The notes below the pieces were generated by a model. The model saw only the letters and a program-made list of their open reading frames with translations. It was not told the origin of the DNA and did no database searches. A program made the position numbers and the translations under genes. 64,000 nt of DNA, taken from Shewanella psychropiezotolerans (GTDB lineage Bacteria > Pseudomonadota > Gammaproteobacteria > Enterobacterales > Shewanellaceae). Positions 10,178 through 19,720 of this stretch are shown piece by piece (within the stretch, counting starts at the first letter, position 1; every line of letters starts with the position of its first letter). Where the stretch lies: the NCBI RefSeq assembly GCF_007197555.1, contig NZ_CP041614.1:4518001-4582000 (forward strand). Direction: 5' to 3'.

Positions 10178-12279
10178 TGTTTAGCCAATCCTTAATAAAA
10201 AAACTATTAATTGCTAACCGTGGTGAAATCGCCTGTCGTATCATCAAAACAGCCAAGGCTATGGGCGTTCGCACCGTGGCTTTATACAGCGACGCCGACG
10301 TCAATGCCCGCCATGTGGCATTAGCCGATGAATCCTTTTACTTAGGTGGCAGCGCGCCGGCAGACTCTTATCTTAAAGCCGATCTGATCATAGATATCGC
10401 CAAGAAGTCTGGTGCACAAGCCATACACCCGGGATACGGTTTCCTCTCAGAAAATGCCGAATTTGCACGAAAATGTGAGCAAGCAGGCATCATTTTCGTC
10501 GGCCCTACTGCCGATGCCATCGACTCCATGGGCAGCAAGAGCGCCGCAAAAGATATCATGGGGGCGGCAAATGTGCCGCTAGTGCCTGGTTATCATGGTG
10601 ATGCCCAAGATGATGCCCTGCTCGTCAAGGAAGCCAACAAGATGGGCTTCCCCTTACTGATCAAGGCAACCTATGGCGGTGGCGGTAAAGGCATGCGTAT
10701 CGTCGAGACTAGTGCTGAAGTATTGGAAAACATTCACTCTGCCAGACGTGAAGCCAGCTCCTCTTTCGGTAACGACAAACTCCTGATGGAGCGCTACTTG
10801 CGCCAACCTCGTCATGTAGAAGTACAAGTCTTCGCCGACAACTATGGCAACTGCATCTATTTGTCAGATCGCGACTGTTCAATTCAGCGTCGCCATCAAA
10901 AAGTCGTCGAAGAAGCCCCAGCCCCAGGCCTGAGTGACGAACTCAGAGTCGAGATGGGTGAAGCAGCTGTCGCGGCAGCCAAAGCCATCGACTATCGCGG
11001 CGCAGGCACCATAGAATTTCTACTCGATACCGATAACAGCTTCTATTTTATGGAGATGAATACTCGTTTGCAGGTTGAGCATCCGGTAACTGAGATGGTC
11101 ACAGGTCAAGATCTGGTTAAATGGCAGTTAATGATAGCCAGCGGTAGTCACTTACCCTTGAAACAAGATGAAGTGCGTATTCATGGTCACTCATTCGAAG
11201 TACGTATCTACGCCGAAGACCCGCAAAATGACTTCCTGCCCGCCAGCGGAAAGCTTAACTTCCTGCGTGAACCAGAGCAGAGTAAGTTTGTACGAATCGA
11301 CTCGGGCATTCGTGAAAACGATGTGATCAGTAACTTCTACGATCCTATGATCTCTAAGCTTATTGTGTGGGACGAGACTCGCCCACGAGCATTACAACGT
11401 ATGGTCCACTCCCTGGAGTCATACCAGATCAGTGGCTTGAAACACAATATCGAGTTCCTGGCTAACATCACCGAGCATAAAGCCTTCAGCGATGCTAATT
11501 TCAGCACCGACTTTATCGAGCGCTACGGCGATGAACTTATCGGCCGTAGCTTATCTGCGTCGAACGATGAACAAAATTCCTTAGCCTTAGCGGCGCTCTA
11601 CCAACTCTGCGCCTGTAAAGTCGCCGCTAAAGAATGTGCGGTGAACAGTCATGATCCTTACTCTCCTTGGGGTACTGTGAGTGGATTTAGGCTCAATAGC
11701 AACAGTATCCACCAGGTCTCACTGCTGGACGATAAGCATCAAGTTCAACATTTAGAAGTCAGTGAAATGATGATTGCTGGTCAGTCTGTCTATCAGGTTC
11801 AAATCGATGACAAGGCTTACGTGCTAAAGGGCGAGCTCATCGATGAAATGCTTCACGCTGAGATTGCCGTTAAAGACGAGCATGACAAGGCTCTAGCTAT
11901 CAAGACATCCGGTCATAAAGTGAAAGTGCCGGTCAGCCAGGTTGAAGAAGACTTCACCCTCTTTATCAATGCCACCAGCTATCATTACCGTGCGATTCAG
12001 ACTGAGCTTGTTGAAGAGCAAGAGTGTCTCGAAGATAAGCTCAAGGCGCCGATGAATGGCACTATCGTGACTCACCTAGTCAACAAAGGTGATGCCGTAA
12101 CAGCGGGTCAAGGGCTGATGGTGATGGAAGCGATGAAGATGGAATACACAATTGAATCTCCCTTTGATGGCGTAGTTAATGCGTTCTTCTTCGAGCCAGG
12201 CGAATTAGTCACTGATGGCACCATATTAGTAGAAGTCGAGCCAGCTGAGACTGAAGAGAAAGTAGAAGGGAAAGCATGA
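10177..12279 (+). CDS. liuD: Methylcrotonyl-CoA carboxylase, biotin carboxylase/carrier (alpha) subunit
   Basis: A 700-aa subunit that carboxylates its own biotin using ATP and bicarbonate and delivers it to LiuB. The N-terminal ~450 residues are a biotin carboxylase with the glycine-rich ATP loop YGGGGKGMR, the RDCSIQRRHQK segment and FMEMNTRLQVEHPVTE. The C-terminus is a biotinyl carrier domain with the motif VMEAMKMEYT; Lys654 is the biotinylation site. AAGGAG lies seven bases before the ATG. The length fits a methylcrotonyl-CoA rather than a propionyl-CoA carboxylase context, and the neighbours agree. Confidence 0.96.
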   Translation: MFSQSLIKKLLIANRGEIACRIIKTAKAMGVRTVALYSDADVNARHVALADESFYLGGSAPADSYLKADLIIDIAKKSGAQAIHPGYGFLSENAEFARKCEQAGIIFVGPTADAIDSMGSKSAAKDIMGAANVPLVPGYHGDAQDDALLVKEANKMGFPLLIKATYGGGGKGMRIVETSAEVLENIHSARREASSSFGNDKLLMERYLRQPRHVEVQVFADNYGNCIYLSDRDCSIQRRHQKVVEEAPAPGLSDELRVEMGEAAVAAAKAIDYRGAGTIEFLLDTDNSFYFMEMNTRLQVEHPVTEMVTGQDLVKWQLMIASGSHLPLKQDEVRIHGHSFEVRIYAEDPQNDFLPASGKLNFLREPEQSKFVRIDSGIRENDVISNFYDPMISKLIVWDETRPRALQRMVHSLESYQISGLKHNIEFLANITEHKAFSDANFSTDFIERYGDELIGRSLSASNDEQNSLALAALYQLCACKVAAKECAVNSHDPYSPWGTVSGFRLNSNSIHQVSLLDDKHQVQHLEVSEMMIAGQSVYQVQIDDKAYVLKGELIDEMLHAEIAVKDEHDKALAIKTSGHKVKVPVSQVEEDFTLFINATSYHYRAIQTELVEEQECLEDKLKAPMNGTIVTHLVNKGDAVTAGQGLMVMEAMKMEYTIESPFDGVVNAFFFEPGELVTDGTILVEVEPAETEEKVEGKA

Positions 12280-12325
12280 AGATGACTCATGTAATACATG
12301 CAACTGATAAGCGGAGAGCCTAATA

Positions 12326-13216
12326 ATGTTCCCTAAACAGGTCAGCATATTTGAAGTCGGCGCTCGCGACGGCCTGCAAAACGAAAAGACAGTCAGTACT
12401 CAGGACAAGATAATCTTGATACAAGACTTAGCCAAAGCAGGCATTAAACGCATCGAAGCGGCGAGCTTAGTATCACCCAAATGGGTACCACAGATGGCCG
12501 ATTCAGGTGAAGTATTACGCAATATTAAGCGTGAAGCGGATGTGACCTATAGTGCGCTGACCCCGAACCTGAAAGGTCTGGAACTCGCGCTTGACGCAAA
12601 AGCCGATGAAGTTGCCATCTTTGGCGCGGCGTCCGAGAGTTTCTCTCAGCGTAATATTAACTGCTCAATCCAAGAGTCCATTGTGCGTTTTAAGCCACTG
12701 ATGGAGCGTGCTAAGGCCGAAAACATTCGGGTACGAGGCTATGTGTCCTGCGTCTTAGGTTGCCCCTATGAAGGTGAGATTGACGTGAATGAAGTGGCTC
12801 GCGTGTCTGAAATCCTTTACAAGATGGGCTGCTATGAGATCTCACTCGGTGACACCATAGGCGTTGGCACGCCAAATAATGCCCGTAAAATGGTGCAAGC
12901 AGTCAGCCAAGTCGTGCCAGTGGATAAACTCGCACTACACTTTCATGATACCTATGGACAAGCACTGGCGAATATTCTGGCCTGTCTTGAAACCGGCGTC
13001 AGTGTCGTTGACTCATCGGTAGCTGGACTCGGTGGATGTCCCTATGCCAAAGGTGCATCGGGTAACTTAGCCACCGAAGATCTAGTCTACATGTTACATG
13101 GACTCGGAATAGACACAGGCATAGATCTCACTTTACTTGCCCAGGCAGGTAACAAGATAAGCCAGGCCCTTGGCAGACAGACAGGCTCTAAAGTTGCCCA
13201 AGCCTTACTCAGTTAA
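12326..13216 (+). CDS. liuE: Hydroxymethylglutaryl-CoA lyase
   Basis: A TIM-barrel lyase of 296 aa that cleaves HMG-CoA to acetyl-CoA and acetoacetate, the last carbon-carbon cleavage in leucine breakdown. The start shows [12 protein letters not shown], holding the catalytic Arg and the metal-binding Asp. The C-terminal half has [13 protein letters not shown] (metal-binding His pair) and the [14 protein letters not shown] loop with the active-site Cys. It follows liuD after 46 bp and precedes scoA by 82 bp, consistent with one operon. The liuE/mvaB name reflects context; the activity is clear. Confidence 0.96.
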   Translation: MFPKQVSIFEVGARDGLQNEKTVSTQDKIILIQDLAKAGIKRIEAASLVSPKWVPQMADSGEVLRNIKREADVTYSALTPNLKGLELALDAKADEVAIFGAASESFSQRNINCSIQESIVRFKPLMERAKAENIRVRGYVSCVLGCPYEGEIDVNEVARVSEILYKMGCYEISLGDTIGVGTPNNARKMVQAVSQVVPVDKLALHFHDTYGQALANILACLETGVSVVDSSVAGLGGCPYAKGASGNLATEDLVYMLHGLGIDTGIDLTLLAQAGNKISQALGRQTGSKVAQALLS

Positions 13217-13298
13217 GAGCCATCAGCGAGTAAAAAGCAGCGCGAACCTAGAACCTACAGAATTAACACTCGACCCTTCTACAAAGGAGATAAGAATA

Positions 13299-14005
13299 AT
13301 GGCAGGACTGAATAAAGTCGTACACAGTTATGAAGAAGCCCTTAAGGGCCTTTCCAATGACATGACTGTGATGGTAGGCGGATTTGGCCTTTGTGGTATC
13401 CCCGAAGGCTTGATCTCACATATGGTCAAAATCGGCGTAACAGGATTGACGGCCATCTCTAATAACGCCGGAGTCGATGATTTCGGCTTAGGCTTACTGC
13501 TCAAGAGCCGCCAAATCGATACCATGATAGCCTCCTATGTCGGTGAAAACGCCACTTTCGAGAAGCAGATGTTATCCGGCGAGCTCAATGTGATCTTGAC
13601 CCCCAGGGCACACTCGCCGAGAAAATACGTGCAGGCGGCGCAGGCATCCCCGCCTTCTTCACCGCAACGGGTTACGGTACCCCCATTGCTGAAGGCAAGG
13701 AAACCCGTGAGATAGAGGGGCGCCATTACGTACTTGAGCCATCACTCACCGCAGACTTTGCCTTAATTCGCGCCTGGAAAGCCGATACCATGGGTAACTT
13801 GGTCTTTCGTAAAACCGCCGCTAACTTCAACCCTATGATGGCAACGGCCGGTAAAATTACCGTAGTCGAAGCCGAGCATATCGTTCAACCCGGCGAATTA
13901 GACCCAGATCATATCCACACCCCGGGGATTTACGTTAATCGTGTCATCCAAGGCACATTCGAGAAACGCATCGAGCAACGTACTGTAAAGCCAGCTGAAG
14001 CATAA
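13299..14005 (+). CDS. scoA: 3-oxoacid CoA-transferase subunit A, interrupted by one-base deletion
   Basis: Alpha subunit of the CoA-transferase that converts acetoacetate from LiuE to acetoacetyl-CoA, with succinyl-CoA as the usual donor. It starts at ATG 13299 with AAAGGAGA upstream. The first ~100 residues ([36 protein letters not shown]) read normally. At 13600-13604 the run is five C where the family needs six; the frame then leaves the family sequence. Adding one C restores [18 protein letters not shown] and continues to the stop at 14005. The restored protein is ~235 aa, the normal length. I annotate it as one gene with a frameshift; a sequencing error is the likeliest cause. Confidence 0.85.
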
Positions 14006-14021
14006 GCAGGAGGGAGAGATA

Positions 14022-14678
14022 ATGGCATTAACAAGAGATCAACTCGCACAACGTGTAGCGGCAGAGCTAAAAGATGGCTTCTACGTTAATTTAGGCATAG
14101 GTATTCCAACCTTAGTGGCTAACTATATTCCACAGGGAATAGATGTAATGCTGCAGTCGGAAAATGGCCTACTTGGCATGGGAGAGTTCCCCACTGAAGA
14201 GACCATAGATGCCGATCTTATCAACGCAGGTAAGCAAACTGTCACCGCCGTCGACGGCGCTTCATTCTTCTCATCGGCTGAAAGTTTTGCCATGATCCGT
14301 GGCGGTCATGTAGACCTTACCGTACTCGGTGCCTTCGAGGTTGATGAGCAAGGCTCTATCGCCTCCTGGATGATCCCTGGTAAGCTCATCAAGGGCATGG
14401 GCGGCGCTATGGACTTGGTCGCTGGTGCTGACAATATTATCGTCACCATGATGCATGCAGACAAGCGCGGAAACTCTAAACTGCTCGCTAAGTGTGAACT
14501 GCCGCTAACTGGCTTTGGCTGCATCAAACGTGTGCTGACCGATCTGGCCTTTATGGAGATTAAAGATGGTGCCTTCCACCTGCTAGAGCGTGCTCCGGGT
14601 GTCTCTGTCGAAGAGATAGTTGAGAAAACGGCGGGTAAGTTAGTTGTTCCTGAGCATGTACCAGAGATGAGCCTATAG
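14022..14678 (+). CDS. scoB: 3-oxoacid CoA-transferase subunit B
   Basis: Beta subunit of the same CoA-transferase, 218 aa. The motif SENGLLGMGE contains the glutamate that forms the covalent acyl and CoA thioester intermediates. NLGIGIPTLVANY near the N-terminus and GGAMDLV in the middle are typical of the family. The start ATG 14022 has a strong GGAGGGAGAG ribosome-binding site. It is the last gene of the liu operon and a strong terminator follows within 40 bp. It needs ScoA, so the frameshift upstream matters for function if it is real. Confidence 0.95.
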   Translation: MALTRDQLAQRVAAELKDGFYVNLGIGIPTLVANYIPQGIDVMLQSENGLLGMGEFPTEETIDADLINAGKQTVTAVDGASFFSSAESFAMIRGGHVDLTVLGAFEVDEQGSIASWMIPGKLIKGMGGAMDLVAGADNIIVTMMHADKRGNSKLLAKCELPLTGFGCIKRVLTDLAFMEIKDGAFHLLERAPGVSVEEIVEKTAGKLVVPEHVPEMSL

Positions 14679-14714
14679 CTATTCGCTAATTCCAGGACAA
14701 GACATACAAGTATT

Positions 14715-14745
14715 AAAGGCCAGTGAGAAATCACTGGCCTTTTTT
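14715..14745 (+). terminator. Terminator of the liu-sco operon
   Basis: A 9-bp GC-containing stem (GGCCAGTGA/TCACTGGCC) extended by AAA/TTT pairs, with a GAAA tetraloop and a six-T run. It lies 36 bp after the scoB stop. Confidence 0.95.
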
Positions 14746-14932
14746 CATTTTAAAAATCGACTAAAATTAATCTTTACGCAACATACGTCAAACAAATGGC
14801 ATGTAACAACTTTCAATACAAGTAAATTTTGTATATCTTATACGAACAGTTTGATAACAACATACTAGATGTGATGGATCACTTTGCAATGCATGAGCAT
14901 TGCTCATTATGTTCTCATTTGAGGAAGGTAAA

Positions 14933-17900
14933 GTGGCCATATTTAGTCAAATTAACAAGGGTTATCTAGATTCAGCTTTACAGTTGCTAGCTGTAAACTT
15001 TCGCTTTTTAAGCCTGATGATCACTGCCACATTGTTAACAGCTTGTGGTGGTGACGACGATGGCTTTCCAAGTTATGAAACCTTCTCGCCACCAACAGCC
15101 ACACAGCTATCGACCTCCCCTCAAGCTGAGGTCGATACCATTTTATCCCTAGATTACCAGTTTAATGATGCCGCTAACCGCCCGGAAGGTGGCAGTAAAG
15201 TAAGTTGGTATCTTGATAATCAACTGCAAAACCATGATAGTCAGTTTACACCGAGCAAACTTCATGAGGGGCAATGGCTCCACTTCTGTGTCACCCCTAT
15301 CGCAGCTTACGGAAACAACAACACTGGCTCACAAGTTTGTTCTATCGCAGAACTTATTTTACCAACATCAGGTAGTGTTCCTGTTGCTGAAAATATCCTC
15401 ATAATATCCCCATTGCAGCCAGGTTCTAAGATTGAAGGGTCATACTTATACACGGATGCGGATGATGATGCCGAAGCTGCTAGCCAGTTAATCTGGCGCT
15501 TAAACTCCTCAGAAGTCGCACAAGGGCTGCATTATTTGCTTCCAGTGAATTCAGAAGGTGCAATACTTAGCTTTTGTGTCACGCCAAAGTCTTTAACTGG
15601 TGAGCCAAACATAGGTGCAGAAGCTTGCGATACTAAAACTGTCATTGGTAGTTATACGCCCCCAACAGCTAGCAAGTTGCTGATCAGCCCGACTCCCGTG
15701 ATAGGCAACCTGCTCAATGGCAGTTACCTGTATAATGACGCTAACAACCGCCCCGAGGGAGATAGCTTACTGAGCTGGGAAGTAGATGGCACCGAAGTCG
15801 CCACAGGCTCAACAGTAACACTCGTCGTCGCTGATGAAGGTAAAGATATTAGTTTCTGTGTTACTCCATTAGCAACTTATGGCCAGAATGCAATAGGGCT
15901 CCAAGTCTGCTCAGCCCCCTCTAACATAGATCCAAAAGCTGGTAGTGCTCCTGTTGCTAGCAGCTTAGCTATCTCATCGCCACTGCAACCCGGGCAAAGT
16001 GTCACAGCCAGTTATTTCTATAGCGATGCCGATGGTGATATTGAAGCCAGCAGTCTGACTCAATGGCGAATCGATAACCTGGCTAGCGGCACAGGCTTAA
16101 GCCTCACTTTACCCATAGACAGCGAAGGGAAAACTCTGCAATTGTGTGTCACCCCGATTGCGCAAACTGGCTCCCCTAAACAAGGGCTACAGGTGTGTTT
16201 CTCACAAAATATCACTGGGACCTATACCGCTCCGACTGCAACCATTTTGTTAATCAGCCCAGCTCCGGTGGTAGGTACCTTACTCACTGGCAGCTACCTG
16301 TATAATGACGCTAACAGCCGCCCCGAGGGAGCTAGCTTACTGACCTGGAAGCTAGATGGTACTGAGGTTTCAGCAGGAGAGACACTCACTCTCGCCGCCA
16401 CCGATGAAGGTAAAATCCTAACGTTTTGTGTTACCCCTGTGGCAGCCTATGGCATCAATGCCACCGGTACGCAAGTGTGCTCGACGCCAGCGAGCATTTT
16501 CCCCAAAGCAGGCAGCGCCCCTGAAGCAAGCGGCTTAACCATCTCATCGCCACTGCAACCCGGGCAAAGTGTCACAGCCAGTTATCTCTATAGCGATGCC
16601 AATGGTGATATTGAAGCCAGCAGTCTGACTCAATGGCTAATCGATAACCTAGCTAGCGGCACAGGCTTAAGCCTCACTTTACCCATAGACAGCGAAGGGA
16701 AAACTCTGCAATTGTGTGTCACCCCGATTGCGCAAACTGGCTCCCCTAAACAAGGGCTACAGGTGTGTTTCTCACAAAATATCACTGGGACCTATACCGC
16801 TCCGACTGCAACCATTTTGTTAATCAGCCCAACTCCCGTGGTAGGCACCTTACTCACTGGCAGCTACCTGTATAATGACGCTAACAGCCGCCCCGAGGGA
16901 GCTAGCTTACTAAGCTGGCAGGTTGATGGCACCGAAATCGCCACAGGCTCAACAGTAACACTCGTCGTCGCTGATGAAGGTAAAGATATTAGTTTCTGTG
17001 TTACTCCATTAGCAACTTATGGTCAGAATGCAACTGGAGATCAGGTTTGTACTCTTGCCGCTAACATTAATCCAAAAGCAGGCAGCGCACCAAGCACAAC
17101 TAACTTAAGTTGGGATACTTTCGTCAAACCCAGTACCTTTTTAACTGTTAGCTATGACTTTATCGATTCTGATGGCGATGCTGAAGGGGTTAGTCTGTTC
17201 AGTTGGAAACTGGATAATGTAGAAGTCAGCCAAAACATCTCATACACACCGTTAGCAGACAGTGGCGGTAAAAGCCTAAGTTTTTGTGTTACAGCTGTCG
17301 CCGTGAGTGGTACACCAAAAATAGGTTCACAAGCCTGCATCACCACAGACATAGCGGCTATCTTGCTCACCGGTGAATTAAAACTCAATCAAACTTTAAC
17401 CTTAGATGTGAAAGGCTATAGCGAAACTGGCGTCACCTGGAAGTCGACCAACCCGGCTGACAATGCAGTAAGATCCACCAGCAACACCAGCTATACTATA
17501 TCCCGCTTACCCATTACTCAGTCAGCATTCAGACTGGTAGGCTACGATGTGGAGGTCTGTGTGACCACTGTTGAGGAGGGAGAGATATGTAACTTAGTAT
17601 CCCAATATCCTGTAACGAGTGTCACTGGCGGACTGCCTATGACACTCGATGGTAGCAACCAGATAACCAGCAGGGCCATAGCGTCGGTTGATTATATCGA
17701 GCTGACCATAGCGACGGTCACCAAACGATTACATCGACCACTTAGCATAATCGAGTCGGTCCTGCTTAATGCGGCAATACCAGCATCGCCACTTCATGAT
17801 GGTCAAGACTCTGAAATTGGCAGCAATGTACTCTGGGGGTTATACACTTGGCCCAATGCCGATGCTTTGTGCACCGCTCGTGGAATGACACTCGCCGTAG

Positions 17901-18151
17901 AGGGTAACACTGATGTCTCAAACCCCTTCGGCTTGAAGCAGTTTTATGATGCTGCAGAAGCCAGTTACCCTGAATTTGCCAGCGCTCATGTGGGTAATGC
18001 CCTAGGCTGGGGAGTGGATAACGAATATTACTGGAGCAGCTCAGATATCGGCGGTGGCAGCCACAGAGACTTCTATATGGTGACCGGATCGCCAGGGAGC
18101 ATCGCCGACACGACTCCAGAATACGCTGCTTGTCTTGAGCTAGTGCCTTAG
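14933..18151 (+). CDS. Large repeat lipoprotein with eight C-x16-C modules
   Basis: A secreted or outer-membrane lipoprotein of 1072 aa with unknown function. I prefer GTG 14933 (GAGGAAGG five bases upstream) to the ATG at 14900; it gives a 37-residue signal peptide ending in a lipobox, LLTAC, with the lipidated Cys at residue 38. Asp and Gly follow. The body has eight ~95-residue modules, each with a PxGxY-type N-terminal part, a D(A/G)(N/D)xRxEG-like loop and a C-V-T-P...C pair spaced C-x16-C. Modules alternate between two types. The last ~110 residues differ and end with WGLYTWPNADALC, YYWSSSDIGGG and AACLELVP, which look like a lectin-like or carbohydrate-recognition fold. The short DNA-level repeats suggest recent duplication. 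The fold is likely immunoglobulin-like; the role (adhesion, sugar binding) is a guess. Confidence 0.8.
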   Translation: MAIFSQINKGYLDSALQLLAVNFRFLSLMITATLLTACGGDDDGFPSYETFSPPTATQLSTSPQAEVDTILSLDYQFNDAANRPEGGSKVSWYLDNQLQNHDSQFTPSKLHEGQWLHFCVTPIAAYGNNNTGSQVCSIAELILPTSGSVPVAENILIISPLQPGSKIEGSYLYTDADDDAEAASQLIWRLNSSEVAQGLHYLLPVNSEGAILSFCVTPKSLTGEPNIGAEACDTKTVIGSYTPPTASKLLISPTPVIGNLLNGSYLYNDANNRPEGDSLLSWEVDGTEVATGSTVTLVVADEGKDISFCVTPLATYGQNAIGLQVCSAPSNIDPKAGSAPVASSLAISSPLQPGQSVTASYFYSDADGDIEASSLTQWRIDNLASGTGLSLTLPIDSEGKTLQLCVTPIAQTGSPKQGLQVCFSQNITGTYTAPTATILLISPAPVVGTLLTGSYLYNDANSRPEGASLLTWKLDGTEVSAGETLTLAATDEGKILTFCVTPVAAYGINATGTQVCSTPASIFPKAGSAPEASGLTISSPLQPGQSVTASYLYSDANGDIEASSLTQWLIDNLASGTGLSLTLPIDSEGKTLQLCVTPIAQTGSPKQGLQVCFSQNITGTYTAPTATILLISPTPVVGTLLTGSYLYNDANSRPEGASLLSWQVDGTEIATGSTVTLVVADEGKDISFCVTPLATYGQNATGDQVCTLAANINPKAGSAPSTTNLSWDTFVKPSTFLTVSYDFIDSDGDAEGVSLFSWKLDNVEVSQNISYTPLADSGGKSLSFCVTAVAVSGTPKIGSQACITTDIAAILLTGELKLNQTLTLDVKGYSETGVTWKSTNPADNAVRSTSNTSYTISRLPITQSAFRLVGYDVEVCVTTVEEGEICNLVSQYPVTSVTGGLPMTLDGSNQITSRAIASVDYIELTIATVTKRLHRPLSIIESVLLNAAIPASPLHDGQDSEIGSNVLWGLYTWPNADALCTARGMTLAVEGNTDVSNPFGLKQFYDAAEASYPEFASAHVGNALGWGVDNEYYWSSSDIGGGSHRDFYMVTGSPGSIADTTPEYAACLELVP
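15089..17340 (+). repeat. Tandem 570-bp coding repeats inside the lipoprotein gene
   Basis: The coding sequence repeats with a period of 570 bp (190 codons), each period holding one A and one B module. 15971-16345 is nearly identical to 16541-16915, with an exact match of 180 bases (16082-16261 against 16652-16831). 15799-15882 matches 16939-17022 exactly, at twice the period. Such identity at synonymous sites points to recent duplication or gene conversion. Confidence 0.92.
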
Positions 18152-18351
18152 AAACCAGCAGCCAAACCAACCTAAGAACAACAAAATAAATCCAACCGAC
18201 ACAAGTTAAAAACAGAACCCGCACACAATAAATAAAACCAGCAACATATTAAAATAGTTCAGTTTTATTTATCGATTTGAGTGATACATTCTTGATAAGA
18301 AAGTTTAATCTAAGTATATTCCGCGCACAATTTGTTAGTGATATATATAAA

Positions 18352-18918
18352 GTGTCTTTAAACAAAAATCAAACTGGCTTTACCTTAATCGAGTTAGTGG
18401 TTGTCATCATAATCTTAGGCATACTCGCAGTTATTGCTACTCCTAAGTTTCTTTCGCTAGGCAGTGACGCTCAGAAAGCCAATCTTGAAGGGATAGCTGG
18501 TTCCATCGCCTCAATGAATCAACTTGTACACTCAAAAACCCAACTTGATGGCATTGCCGATAGAGAAGATTGCGATGGCACATGTAACAACAATCCAAAT
18601 TGGGATCGACAGGTAGGTTACTTCTACATAGATGTATCAGATACACGTCTGTATGTATCGAACGGCTATCCAAAAGCTACTGGTACCTCATCTTCAAATA
18701 CGCTAGTAGAAGATAACTATAAAAGTGTAATGGGATTATCTGATGATGATTTCGTGTTTGGAATAGGTTCATTTTCCTCTTTTGCTATTATCCCCAAAAA
18801 ATTTGCAGACAAGTTAGCAGACATTCGAAGTGGTAAGTTCAAATGCCACGTCGAATATCGCTCCCCAGTGCCAAAATTTGAATATTTTACCCGTGCTGTT
18901 ACTGATGATTGTTTTTAA
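18352..18918 (+). CDS. Type IV pilin-like protein
   Basis: A class-III-signal protein of 188 aa from GTG 18352. The sequence reads MSLNKNQTG then [24 protein letters not shown], the standard prepilin leader, cleavage site and N-methylated hydrophobic helix, with Glu at mature position 5. A start upstream (18277) would put ~25 extra residues before the leader, so the GTG is more likely despite a weak ribosome-binding site. The mature part has one close cysteine pair (DCDGTC) and one C-terminal pair (FKC...DDCF), as in MSHA-type pilins. It stands alone, with no pilus assembly genes nearby. It could be a minor pilin or pseudopilin. Confidence 0.8.
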   Translation: MSLNKNQTGFTLIELVVVIIILGILAVIATPKFLSLGSDAQKANLEGIAGSIASMNQLVHSKTQLDGIADREDCDGTCNNNPNWDRQVGYFYIDVSDTRLYVSNGYPKATGTSSSNTLVEDNYKSVMGLSDDDFVFGIGSFSSFAIIPKKFADKLADIRSGKFKCHVEYRSPVPKFEYFTRAVTDDCF

Positions 18919-18967
18919 TTAGCCACTCGCGCCTAGTTCTAGGCTGCATCTATCACTTAGTGGCTAA
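18919..18967. terminator. Possible structured convergent terminator
   Basis: A 9-bp inverted repeat (TTAGCCACT/AGTGGCTAA) encloses a second hairpin (GCCTAG-TT-CTAGGC, 18931-18944) between the convergent pilin-like and thioredoxin genes. No U-run is present, so intrinsic termination is uncertain. Confidence 0.35.
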
Positions 18968-19487
18968 GAATATAATCAACAGCTTGCTTCAACTTCTGGT
19001 TGTTAGGATCTGAAATATTTGTCACCCAGACAACCTCTCCACGGCGATTGATAAATACCGTCGTCGGGGTGCCGGGAACACCATAAGCTTTAGCGGCACT
19101 CTCCCCTTTCACTAAGGTTGGGAACTGAATACCTCGCTCCATTAACGTCTGGGCAGGATCGGCTCCCTCATCTTCATTGAAACTTATTCCTAAGATCTGC
19201 AAGTCGCTATCACTGTAGTCCACACGCAACTTCTCCAATCCTGGCTGCAGTTTCTTACAATAAGGGCACCAGGTCGCCCAGAAGTGTATGATAGTCGGCT
19301 TACCCTTATATTCTGACCATTGGTGAACCTTGCCTAGGGGATCGGCTAATGCGAAGTTAGGTGCCAGTTTCACATCCTCGCTGAACTCTAATGAGTTTAC
19401 ATCCGAGTTTATGAAAACAAAGGTTATTAAACCCAAGATAGTAAAAACTACAGCCGCTAAACCAAAAGCCTTGATGCCAAATTTCAT
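18957..19487 (-). CDS. TlpA/ResA-like membrane-anchored thioredoxin
   Basis: A periplasmic thiol-disulfide oxidoreductase of 176 aa. The N-terminus has a single membrane-spanning or uncleaved signal helix (about residues 8-27). The thioredoxin-like part follows with FWATWCPYC, where Cys74 and Cys77 form the redox pair, and the cis-proline loop GVPGTPTTVFI. GGGAGG lies ahead of the start codon. It is similar to ResA, TlpA and DsbE proteins that reduce apocytochrome c or other cysteines; no cytochrome maturation genes are nearby. The disulfide-rich lipoprotein and pilin next door are conceivable substrates, but that is only an inference from proximity. Confidence 0.88.
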   Translation of the reverse strand: MKFGIKAFGLAAVVFTILGLITFVFINSDVNSLEFSEDVKLAPNFALADPLGKVHQWSEYKGKPTIIHFWATWCPYCKKLQPGLEKLRVDYSDSDLQILGISFNEDEGADPAQTLMERGIQFPTLVKGESAAKAYGVPGTPTTVFINRRGEVVWVTNISDPNNQKLKQAVDYILSH

Positions 19488-19720
19488 TTGAATAAATCCT
19501 CCCTATAATATCAACTGGTGTAAGCCTCCAAACAATCACCGAAGGCAAACCGACTACTGGCAGTCCAAGCTATGAACTCACTTGCAGTTAATTCATAGCT
19601 ATAGACCGAATACTTAGCAATTAACATTCAGTAAAAATAAAATATGTTCAGCAGATAAAATGAAATTTTTATGGGCTTTACACTATCTTTGTTTATAAGC
19701 TAGGCAATGAAATTAACAAT

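Noticed and set aside
13170..13298. Longer 5' version of scoA overlapping liuE
   Set aside because: The extra 43 residues are out of family and overlap the liuE 3' end; the ATG at 13299 has an AAAGGAGA site.
13600..13604. Programmed frameshift in scoA
   Set aside because: No slippery heptamer plus stimulatory stem that I can see, and CoA-transferase subunits are not known to use recoding. Two other genes show the same type of lesion, which favours sequence error.
15089..17340. CRISPR-like or satellite repeat
   Set aside because: The repeats are in-frame protein modules of 190 codons, not short direct repeats with spacers.
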